The notes under the pieces: generated by a model | What the model was told of the DNA's origin: nothing | The model's input: the letters and a program-made list of their open reading frames with translations, nothing else | The model's database searches: none | Assembly (NCBI GenBank): GCA_045536425.1 | Contig: JAZSNN010000019.1 | Coordinates: 1-57,461 of the forward strand | DNA: 57,461 nt | Reading direction: 5' to 3' | Source: UBA11540 sp045536425 | GTDB lineage: Bacteria > Bacillota > Clostridia > Oscillospirales > Ruminococcaceae | Program-made: the position numbers and the translations under genes | Part shown: in pieces, positions 1 to 6,297 of the stretch | Position numbering within the stretch: position 1 is the first letter of the stretch | How the letters are laid out: each line of letters begins with the position of its first letter

Positions 1-86
1 CACAGGCGCGAAAGCTTGTCAAGAGAAGTGCACCCGGTACTATTTGTCATATTCTGTTTTTTCGTTTGCGTGACAGACGGTAAAAA

Positions 87-113
87 GAGAAGCCCTGCGA
101 GGCAGGGCTTCTC
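87..113 (-). terminator. Orphan intrinsic terminator
   Basis: A perfect 12-bp stem (87-98 with 102-113, loop GAG) is flanked on its left by an A-run at 82-86, so on the minus strand the hairpin is followed by TTTTT. No minus-strand gene ends here, because guaA has its own terminator at 547-575. This suggests a rearranged junction. The rest of 1-179 holds no gene I can recognise. Confidence 0.6.
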
Positions 114-179
114 GGATGTAGATGGTTTAAGCTGTCAAACCCCCGATTAGAAAGGGAGGTATTTATCTCCCGCATTATA

Positions 180-512
180 GTGTCTTTGCCGTCCGATATT
201 ATGAACAAGGTCAAAGAGTATTCAACGCATTTGTACGGCTACAAACCCAAGCAGAGACTCTTTTCATATACCAAAGGTAATCTACACCGTTGGATGACAA
301 AGTATTGTGAAAAGTCGGGTGTGAAAAGAATACGCATACACGATTTACGCCATAGTCACGCAAGTCTGTTGGTAGAAAAGAACGTACCCATTAAGGCAAT
401 CAGCGAAAGACTTAGGCACGAAGATGTTCAAACCACGCTTAACACGTATTCCCACCTTTATCCGCAGAAGCAGGAAGAAATAGCAAATCTTCTGTCAGCT
501 TTTACGATTTAG
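180..512 (+). pseudogene. C-terminal fragment of a phage/transposon-type tyrosine recombinase (integrase)
   Basis: The 110-residue product is the C-terminal half of a tyrosine site-specific recombinase. Visible motifs are HDLRHSHASLL (catalytic H-x-x-R), RLRHEDVQTTL (second His) and TYSHLY with the Tyr nucleophile, followed by the usual tail. Intact integrases are about 350-400 residues; the SAM-like core-binding domain and the first catalytic Arg are missing. The frame stays open upstream to about 84, but that stretch includes a terminator hairpin and gives no integrase sequence, and the only nearby start is GTG at 180. I read it as a decayed integrase from an excised or rearranged element. 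It is unlikely to be active. No other gene of the element is recognisable in the left 600 bases. Confidence 0.75.
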
Positions 513-533
513 TACGATTGTAGTACGCTTGAC

Positions 534-576
534 AAAACAAAAAGCCCGAAAACCCCAGATATATAAGGGTTTTCGA
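534..576 (-). terminator. guaA terminator
   Basis: The stem CGAAAACCC/GGGTTTTCG (547-555 with 567-575) is followed on the minus strand by GGCTTTTTG and more T-rich bases. It lies 13 bases beyond the guaA stop codon and also faces the end of the integrase remnant. Confidence 0.8.
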
Positions 577-588
577 GCAAATTTATCA

Positions 589-1590
589 TTATTCCCACTC
601 AATCGTTCCCGTGGGCTTGGGGGTCAGATCCATGAGAACACGGTTGATGCCGTCGACCTCGTGGGTGATTCGCTCTGTAACCTTGTGGAGAACAGAGTAG
701 GGAATCTCCTCGATAGTAGCGCTCATAGCATCCTTTGTATTTACAGCGCGGATGATTGCGGGCCATCCTTCGTAACGGCTTTCGTCCTTAACACCAACGC
801 TCTTTATATCGGGAACGACGATAAAGTACTGCCAAACCTTCTCGGCAAGACCGTTCTTGTCAAATTCCTCGCGGAGAATGGCGTCAGCCTCTCTGAGAGC
901 TGCAAGTCTGTCGCGTGTGATAGCACCGAGGCAACGAACTCCCAGACCGGGGCCGGGGAACGGCTGACGGTAAACCATAGCGTGAGGAAGACCAAGAGCC
1001 TCACCGACTACGCGAACCTCGTCCTTGAACAGAAGCTTCACGGGCTCAACAAGCTCAAATTTGAGGTCTTCGGGAAGACCGCCGACGTTGTGGTGGGATT
1101 TAACAGCCTTTTTGCCCTCGGCAGCCTTGATGCTCTCAAGGATGTCGGGATATATTGTACCTTGTGCAAGGAAATCAACATCTTCGAGTTTTCTTGCTTC
1201 GTCAGCGAATACCTCAATAAACTCCTTGCCAATAATCTTTCTCTTTGTTTCAGGGTCACTAACGTCTTTCAAGAGGTCGAGGAAACGGTCGGTGGCATCA
1301 ACGTAGATAAGGTTAGCGTCAAGTTCGCCTTCGAAAAGCTTGATGACGTTTTCAGACTCATCCTTGCGCATAAGGCCGTGGTTAACGTGAACGCAAACGA
1401 GCTGTTTGCCGATAGCCTTTATAAGCAATGCTGCAACAACAGAAGAGTCGACGCCGCCGGAAAGTGCCAAAAGAACCTTTCTGTCACCAACCTGTGCACG
1501 AACTTGTTTTATCTGCTCTTCGATAAACGCATCAGCCAACTCTTTGGTGGTTATGCGGAGCATATCGTCAGGGCGTTTATTGGTATCCAT
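589..1590 (-). CDS. guaA: GMP synthase, ATP-pyrophosphatase subunit only
   Basis: This enzyme adenylates XMP and aminates it to GMP, the last step of guanine nucleotide synthesis. The 333 residues hold the P-loop-like PP motif LSGGVDSSV near residue 45, followed by the N-type ATP-PPase core and the C-terminal dimerisation domain (RQPFPGPGLGVR, ending KPTGTIEWE). Usual bacterial GuaA is about 510 residues because a class I glutamine amidotransferase domain precedes this part. Here that domain is absent. The start is firm: ATG is preceded by CGGAGG, and a TTGACT-N17-TATAAT promoter lies just upstream. The protein would need a separate glutaminase (as in archaeal two-subunit GMP synthases) or free ammonia. 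No amidotransferase gene lies in the window. Confidence 0.93.
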   Translation of the reverse strand: MDTNKRPDDMLRITTKELADAFIEEQIKQVRAQVGDRKVLLALSGGVDSSVVAALLIKAIGKQLVCVHVNHGLMRKDESENVIKLFEGELDANLIYVDATDRFLDLLKDVSDPETKRKIIGKEFIEVFADEARKLEDVDFLAQGTIYPDILESIKAAEGKKAVKSHHNVGGLPEDLKFELVEPVKLLFKDEVRVVGEALGLPHAMVYRQPFPGPGLGVRCLGAITRDRLAALREADAILREEFDKNGLAEKVWQYFIVVPDIKSVGVKDESRYEGWPAIIRAVNTKDAMSATIEEIPYSVLHKVTERITHEVDGINRVLMDLTPKPTGTIEWE

Positions 1591-1624
1591 AATTTATCCC
1601 TCCGAGGTGTTTTAAAATAAAAAT

Positions 1625-1653
1625 ATTATATCAAATTGGATAGCGACAGTCAA
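1625..1653 (-). promoter_or_regulatory. Sigma-A promoter of guaA
   Basis: On the minus strand TTGACT (1653-1648) and TATAAT (1630-1625) are separated by 17 bases, and the gene starts about 35 bases downstream. This near-consensus promoter makes the short guaA an independent transcription unit. No purine riboswitch fits in the remaining leader. Confidence 0.75.
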
Positions 1654-1657
1654 TATT

Positions 1658-2179
1658 TTACGGCTCATTTTTTTCGTGCAGGGAAGAAAAATATTTATCC
1701 AGATACACCTTGTGAGCAACAGCAATAATGACGTTTCTCAGAAGGCGCTTTTCCTCGGATTCATCATCTCCGATAAGGTTGATGGCCTCGCGTATTTCAA
1801 ATACGTAGGACAGCGTATTTTCCAGCTCCGCACAGAAATAGTTATATGCCTTTTGAGGATCGTAGGCTTTCTTTTGGATCTCTATAAGAAGCTTTATATC
1901 ATCCATAGAAAGAACCGTCTTTGCTATTGATATAAATATAAGATATGCAATTTGATTGCGATCATACTGCTTTTTTATAGGGTTTGACAAGAGTCCCATT
2001 TTCACGTAGTTTCCGATCATAGATCCCGTGACAGTGCCCCCCAGTAACGAAAGCGAGAATTCCGACACGTATTTTGAGGTCTGCTCAAGATACAGGCCGA
2101 CGTTCGGGATTTCGTTATATTTTGGTAGAGAAAAATCACCAATGCTTTTTATTAGTTCTTCTTTTGCAATCTGTTTCAT
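1658..2179 (-). CDS. DUF1836 domain protein (putative MerR-like regulator)
   Basis: The 173-residue product matches my recollection of the DUF1836 family: an N-terminal LPKYNEIPNVGLYLEQ segment, a MerR-like helix-turn-helix stretch (GTVTGSMIGNYVKMGLL then KKQYDRNQIAYLI, about residues 45-85) and a helical C-terminus. Members are predicted DNA-binding proteins of unknown target, common in Clostridia and Bacilli. It follows the Asp-box lipoprotein gene by only 12 bases and is probably co-transcribed with it. The ribosome binding site is weak (AGGCAGGG). No effector-binding domain is visible. The family call is from pattern memory, not a search. Confidence 0.75.
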   Translation of the reverse strand: MKQIAKEELIKSIGDFSLPKYNEIPNVGLYLEQTSKYVSEFSLSLLGGTVTGSMIGNYVKMGLLSNPIKKQYDRNQIAYLIFISIAKTVLSMDDIKLLIEIQKKAYDPQKAYNYFCAELENTLSYVFEIREAINLIGDDESEEKRLLRNVIIAVAHKVYLDKYFSSLHEKNEP

Positions 2180-2191
2180 AAGTACCCTGCC

Positions 2192-4333
2192 TTATCGTTC
2201 TGGTTTATACGCGCTGAACTTGTGAATTCCAAACTTTGCGGAGAAAACTACGAGTTCTCTGTTTTCCGTAAGTACCATATCTACCGGCTGAATACCGCCC
2301 TGACAAGCAGATGCAAGAGTTTGGTTGGATTTAGTAGATGAAGCGACATACCAGTTTTTACCGCTGTTTTCCGAAATCAAAATTGAGCAATCGTTTGCAT
2401 AATCTTCGCTTTTTCCACCGGCGTATACGACGTTGGGATAGAGGGGGTCGGTTTCCACCAGAGAAATGATGTTGTCACCAAACACATTGGAAAATGCAGA
2501 GGAGATGCAGCTCTCGAGTCTGTTTTCCTTGATATAATACTTTACAAGACCATCGCCTACGGCGGCATATACAGCCGATTGCAGATAGTCATAGGAAAGG
2601 TCCAAAATAGGAGCCCCGGCGTTTACAAGCCTTTGCCACTTGTTTCCTTTGTCGTAGGAAACTACCACGGAGGTTCCTTTAACACCGAATAGCTCGTTTG
2701 GAGAAACGGGGTTGTGTGTCAAAACGTAATCACAACCGCTCATTTCCTTCCAATTCTGACCTCCATCAGTGCTACGAAGATTTGATGCAAATATTATATT
2801 TTTATCCGATGGGTCGGAGTAAAAATAGGCATTTTCCGCACACTCAACACCGGTTGGGTTGAAATACTCACCGCCATTGGTCGAGATTCTGAGCGAATAT
2901 ACACCGCTTTGTGTGTTTTCGACTATCGCAATAAGCACAGAGCGGGTTATTGGGTAAATGGATTTAATGCTAAGACGAGAGGAAAAGTCCGGGTATGTGT
3001 TTATTGACCAAACAGAGCCTCCGTCTGTTGTCAGCGCGATGGTATTTTGGTTGACAGCAAATGCGAGATATGACGGGCTGTGGATGTTTTGTGACGCTTT
3101 GCCGTTCATATCAAAGCTGTCATCACCGTTTCCGCTCCAGGTAAACAGCGCACCGTAGTCAAGACTTTTGTATATTGAGTTGTTAACAATAGCATAAACT
3201 ACAGAGGCATCTGTCAGACTCCAGGCAAACTGCACGTCACCGTTCTTTTCGGACATTGTGTGAGCGTTTTCAAAAAAAGTACTTTCGTGCCAATTAGCAC
3301 CGCCGTTGGAAGTATAGACTACAGTAACGGTTTTGTTTTTGTTAACGGTGTATGCAAGCATAAAGTTTATGTCTAACGGAGAAACACAAATTCCTGTGAT
3401 GCCTGAGGGGAGAGTTTTAGAGCCTTCTTCAAAACCGCTTCTGCTGTCACGGCTGGTGATGAGCTTTCCGTCTGCGGTAACGAGCATAACGGTATCAGGC
3501 TCGGCAGGGGAAACCAACACGTCGGTGAAGCTGCCCTCCATAACAGGTTCAAAGGAAAAACCACGGTTGATGCTGTAATAAAAGCCCGTTTTGTCGGCAA
3601 GGTAAACGTAGCTTTTAGTGGGGTGTATCGCGATTTTTGCATCCTCGTCTATGGTTCTGATGACCTTGAAATTCATACCCGAATCGTCGGAGCGCATCAG
3701 AAGACTTTCTCCGTCAGCGGAGGGTTGAGACATCCGCAGATATATGACGGAACTGCTGTCTGTTTGGGAGTTGTAGCTCGATCTGTCAAAAAGAAGCTCA
3801 ACCTTTGAATTTATGACCAACTCGGGACTGCTGTTTATGAAGGACCAGGTTTGTCCGCCGTTTTCGGATATGTAAATTCCGTTTGCTTTCGTACTGCTTG
3901 TACAAGCACCGGTAATAATATCGGGGTTGTTGGGGTCGGCGGCGAGTGCATCTATCCCTAGAGAATTTATGCCTATCGAACTGTTTTGCCAAAGCGTTGC
4001 AGCATCAAGACTCTTCAGTACACCTGCATCGGTTGTAGAAACGAATACCGTGTCGGGAGCCTTGCCGAGAACAACAATATCGCTCTTGGCGTTGTTGGCA
4101 GATGCCCCAAAATACGACTCCTTTTTCATCGCAGAGGTCGTGAGATATATCGGGGTCCAGAAGGTAGAATTGTCGGTGGTATAGCTCGGATAACCCACAG
4201 TGTCCTTTTCGGTGTCGGAGGACGCGTTTTGTGAAACGTCACCCTGCGTCTGAGAAGGTGTGCAGGAAACGATGAAAGACAGCAAAACAGTAGCAGCTAA
4301 TGCAATAGCCATCGCTTTGGTAAATCTGTTCAT
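2192..4333 (-). CDS. Lipoprotein with about ten Asp-box (BNR/sortilin-like) beta-propeller repeats
   Basis: The 713-residue product starts with a lipoprotein signal peptide ending in SFIVSC (lipobox Cys near residue 24), so it should be anchored outside the membrane. A Ser/Thr/Asp-rich linker follows. The rest carries repeated Asp-box-like motifs of the form S-x-D/N-x-G-x-x-W/F, for example SENGGQTW, SNGGANW, TTDGGSVW, STNGGEYF, STDGGQNW, SYDKGNKW and SENSGKNW. This is typical of VPS10/BNR propellers as found in sialidases, GH74 xyloglucanases and YCF48-like proteins. I see no catalytic signature and cannot name a substrate. ATG is preceded by AAGGTGG, and a promoter with a 16-base spacer lies at 4379-4406. 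Confidence 0.8.
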   Translation of the reverse strand: MNRFTKAMAIALAATVLLSFIVSCTPSQTQGDVSQNASSDTEKDTVGYPSYTTDNSTFWTPIYLTTSAMKKESYFGASANNAKSDIVVLGKAPDTVFVSTTDAGVLKSLDAATLWQNSSIGINSLGIDALAADPNNPDIITGACTSSTKANGIYISENGGQTWSFINSSPELVINSKVELLFDRSSYNSQTDSSSVIYLRMSQPSADGESLLMRSDDSGMNFKVIRTIDEDAKIAIHPTKSYVYLADKTGFYYSINRGFSFEPVMEGSFTDVLVSPAEPDTVMLVTADGKLITSRDSRSGFEEGSKTLPSGITGICVSPLDINFMLAYTVNKNKTVTVVYTSNGGANWHESTFFENAHTMSEKNGDVQFAWSLTDASVVYAIVNNSIYKSLDYGALFTWSGNGDDSFDMNGKASQNIHSPSYLAFAVNQNTIALTTDGGSVWSINTYPDFSSRLSIKSIYPITRSVLIAIVENTQSGVYSLRISTNGGEYFNPTGVECAENAYFYSDPSDKNIIFASNLRSTDGGQNWKEMSGCDYVLTHNPVSPNELFGVKGTSVVVSYDKGNKWQRLVNAGAPILDLSYDYLQSAVYAAVGDGLVKYYIKENRLESCISSAFSNVFGDNIISLVETDPLYPNVVYAGGKSEDYANDCSILISENSGKNWYVASSTKSNQTLASACQGGIQPVDMVLTENRELVVFSAKFGIHKFSAYKPER

Positions 4334-4378
4334 ACAAACGCCACCTTTCGTAATACAAAATAAATCTCTCTACATATA

Positions 4379-4440
4379 ATTATATAGAATTAACGGATAA
4401 TTTCAATGGTGTTTACAAAAAAATTAAAAAGTGTTAAAAT
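4379..4440. promoter_or_regulatory. Divergent promoter pair
   Basis: Minus strand: TTGAAA (4406-4401), 16-base spacer, TATAAT (4384-4379), driving the Asp-box lipoprotein and DUF1836 genes. Plus strand: TTTACA (4412-4417), 17-base spacer, TAAAAT (4435-4440), driving the flavin reductase gene. The two -35 elements are only five bases apart, so the promoters could interfere with each other. Confidence 0.6.
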
Positions 4441-4469
4441 TAATTAAATAGAATATTTTGGAGGAAACT

Positions 4470-4979
4470 ATGAGCTTTAGAGAAATATCGCCATATGAGA
4501 TGGATTCAAACGTTTTCGATTTGATTGCAAACAAGTGGTTTTTGGTTTGTGCGGGTGATGAAAAAGCGTCAAATTGTATGACTGCGAGCTGGGGAAGCTT
4601 GGGACATATTTGGAACAAACCCCTCATTACAACAGTTATCCGCCCTCAGAGATATACAAAAAAATTCGTCGACGAAAACGAATATGCCGCATTCTGCTTT
4701 TTGCCCGAGCAATATCGAAAGCAGCTCACCTATCTTGGCAGAGTGAGCGGAAGAGATGAGGATAAAATCAAAAACAGCGGTCTGACACCTGTATATGGAA
4801 ATAACACAATGTATTTTGCAGAGTCCGACCTTGTAATCATCGGAAGAAAAGTCTATGCACAGGATATGAAGGAGGAAAACTTTGTGGATAAAGCGTTGGC
4901 AGAAGCTATGTATCCCACAAAGGACTACCACACTGCATATACCTATGAGATAATTAAAGTACTTAAAAAAGGAGAATGA
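4470..4979 (+). CDS. Flavin reductase family protein
   Basis: The 169-residue product has the FMN-binding split-barrel fold of the flavin reductase-like family. Characteristic stretches are NCMTASWGSLGHIWNKP (FMN phosphate and isoalloxazine region, near residues 34-50), VIRPQRYTKKFVDE and the YLGRVSGRDEDK segment. Such proteins reduce flavins or bind FMN for unidentified partners. An in-frame TTG lies 12 bases upstream, but GGAGG overlaps it, so the ATG at 4470, five to nine bases after the ribosome binding site, is the likely start. The stop codon overlaps the region of the next start (AATGAAAATG), so it is coupled to the SPFH gene. No redox partner is nearby and the substrate is unknown. 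Confidence 0.85.
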   Translation: MSFREISPYEMDSNVFDLIANKWFLVCAGDEKASNCMTASWGSLGHIWNKPLITTVIRPQRYTKKFVDENEYAAFCFLPEQYRKQLTYLGRVSGRDEDKIKNSGLTPVYGNNTMYFAESDLVIIGRKVYAQDMKEENFVDKALAEAMYPTKDYHTAYTYEIIKVLKKGE

Positions 4980-4981
4980 AA

Positions 4982-5809
4982 ATGAAAATGAAAAAGTCGT
5001 TTAAATTTGTGTTAATCGTGGCAGCTGTTGCGCTTGTTGCAGTTGTTGGATTTTCCTCTTTTGCTACCATACCCGAGGGATATATAGGCCTTCGATATCA
5101 GTTTGGAAAGATAGTCGACGTCAATACAGAAGCGGGACTTCACTTCAAGGTTCCCTTTGTAGAGCAGGTGGTGCTCGTAGACGTAAGAGAGCAGGTTTTT
5201 GAACTGACTACCACCGCGTACACAAGCGACACACAGACCGTCGAAGCGCTAAACCTCAAGGTAAACTACGTGGTAACCAAGAGCAGTGCGGCAGAACTAC
5301 AGAGAAACGTCGGAATATCAAACGTTTCCGATAAACTCATTATGCCAAGAGTGAATACGATCCTCAAAAACGAAATCGGTCAGTACCGCGCCGAAGACCT
5401 TGTCCAGAACCGAAATGCACTGCAGGAAGAGGTTGAGAAGGCGCTCAGCGAGCAACTTGCAGACTATGGAGTTCAGGTAATATCCCTTTCCATCGTCAAC
5501 ATCGACTTCGACGATTCCTTTGAGGAGGCTGTTCGCGCAAAGGTTGTAGCAGAGCAAGAGGCGCTCAAAGCACAGAACAAGACCAAGGAGAAGGAAGAAC
5601 AAGCAAAGCAGACTGTAATCGAAGCACAAGCAAAGGCAGACAGTAACCGAGTTATTGCCGACTCCGAAGCTTACGCAATCGAAAAGATACAAGAAGCACT
5701 TTCCAAAAACCCGCAGTACATAGAACTCGAGAAGATAAAGAAATGGGATGGAAAACTCCCGCAGGCTATGGGCAACGAAATCAACCCCTTTATCTCGATG
5801 GGCGAATAA
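4982..5809 (+). CDS. SPFH/Band 7 (prohibitin-family) membrane protein
   Basis: One N-terminal membrane helix (about residues 6-28) is followed by PEGYIGLRYQFGKIVD, the start of a Band 7/prohibitin domain, and then by a long charged coiled coil (EEAVRAKVVAEQEALKAQNKTKEKEEQAKQ region). The end is short and Glu/Lys-rich. SPFH proteins oligomerise as membrane cages that organise lipid domains or control membrane proteases. ATG codons lie at 4976, 4982 and 4988; GGAG at 4971-4974 gives best spacing (7 bases) to 4982, so I chose that one. It is the second gene of a two-gene operon closed by a strong terminator. No FtsH or NfeD partner is adjacent. Confidence 0.88.
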   Translation: MKMKKSFKFVLIVAAVALVAVVGFSSFATIPEGYIGLRYQFGKIVDVNTEAGLHFKVPFVEQVVLVDVREQVFELTTTAYTSDTQTVEALNLKVNYVVTKSSAAELQRNVGISNVSDKLIMPRVNTILKNEIGQYRAEDLVQNRNALQEEVEKALSEQLADYGVQVISLSIVNIDFDDSFEEAVRAKVVAEQEALKAQNKTKEKEEQAKQTVIEAQAKADSNRVIADSEAYAIEKIQEALSKNPQYIELEKIKKWDGKLPQAMGNEINPFISMGE

Positions 5810-5820
5810 TTAACATAATG

Positions 5821-5860
5821 AAACCACCCGTGATAACCTAAAGTCACGGGTGGTTTTAAA
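5821..5860 (+). terminator. Terminator after the SPFH gene
   Basis: A perfect 13-bp stem (5821-5833 with 5844-5856; arms begin AAACCACCCG) has a 10-base loop and ends in GGTTTTAAAAATT. It separates the SPFH operon from the BlaI/BlaR1 promoter. Confidence 0.85.
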
Positions 5861-5875
5861 AATTCAAAAAATTAC

Positions 5876-5924
5876 TTGACAAAATAGGTAGAACGCGTTA
5901 AACTATTGGTAGAATGAATTAAAC
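5876..5924 (+). promoter_or_regulatory. blaI promoter with two tandem BlaI-type operators
   Basis: TTGACA (5876-5881), 17-base spacer, TAAACT (5899-5904). Two 17-bp direct repeats of the form GGTAGAA-N4-TTAAAC lie at 5887-5903 and 5908-5924, exactly 21 bp apart (two helical turns). The first covers the spacer and -10 and the second covers the likely start of transcription. Each repeat is an imperfect dyad (GTAGAA opposed to GTTTAA). The same arrangement recurs at 21789-21837. Binding by the BlaI encoded just downstream is inference from position and from known BlaI/MecI autoregulation. Confidence 0.75.
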
Positions 5925-5942
5925 CTCAAAAGGAGTGTAGAT

Positions 5943-6293
5943 ATGCAAACGCCAAAGATTTTTGAAAGCGAATACAGATTTTGTCTTATTCTGTGGGAGA
6001 ATGAGCCGATAAACTCCACCGAGCTTGTGAAATTGTGCAAGGATAATCTCGGTTGGAGCAAGGGCACAACCTACACGGTTATACGAAGACTTTCCGAGAG
6101 AGGAGTATTAAAAAACGAGGGAGCGGTAGTAACCTCGCTCGTTTCTCGCGAAGAAGCGCAGACTGCCGAGCTCGACGAGCTGATGGAAAAGCGCTTTGGC
6201 GGGTCGCTTCCCGCTTTTCTCGCAGCGTTTACAAAGAGGCAGAATCTCAGCGACGAAAAGCTTGCCGAGATAATGAAGATAATAGGGGAGTGA
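5943..6293 (+). CDS. BlaI/MecI/CopY family transcriptional repressor
   Basis: The 116-residue winged-helix repressor shows the family pattern: FESEYRFCLILWENEPINSTELV, then WSKGTTYTVIRRLSERGVLK as recognition helix and wing (about residues 37-57). The C-terminal part (EKRFGGSLPAFLAAF) is the dimerisation and cleavage region. BlaI proteins bind as dimers to promoter dyads and are inactivated after BlaR1-type signalling. ATG follows AAAGGAG. Four bases separate it from the blaR1-like gene, so the two are co-transcribed. No beta-lactamase is adjacent, so I give no gene symbol. It is the natural candidate to bind the double operators here and at 21789-21826. Confidence 0.9.
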   Translation: MQTPKIFESEYRFCLILWENEPINSTELVKLCKDNLGWSKGTTYTVIRRLSERGVLKNEGAVVTSLVSREEAQTAELDELMEKRFGGSLPAFLAAFTKRQNLSDEKLAEIMKIIGE

Positions 6294-6297
6294 GCCT

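Noticed and set aside
529..1620. Long plus-strand open frame across guaA
   Set aside because: It is the antisense shadow of guaA, which has clear family motifs, a ribosome binding site and a promoter on the other strand.
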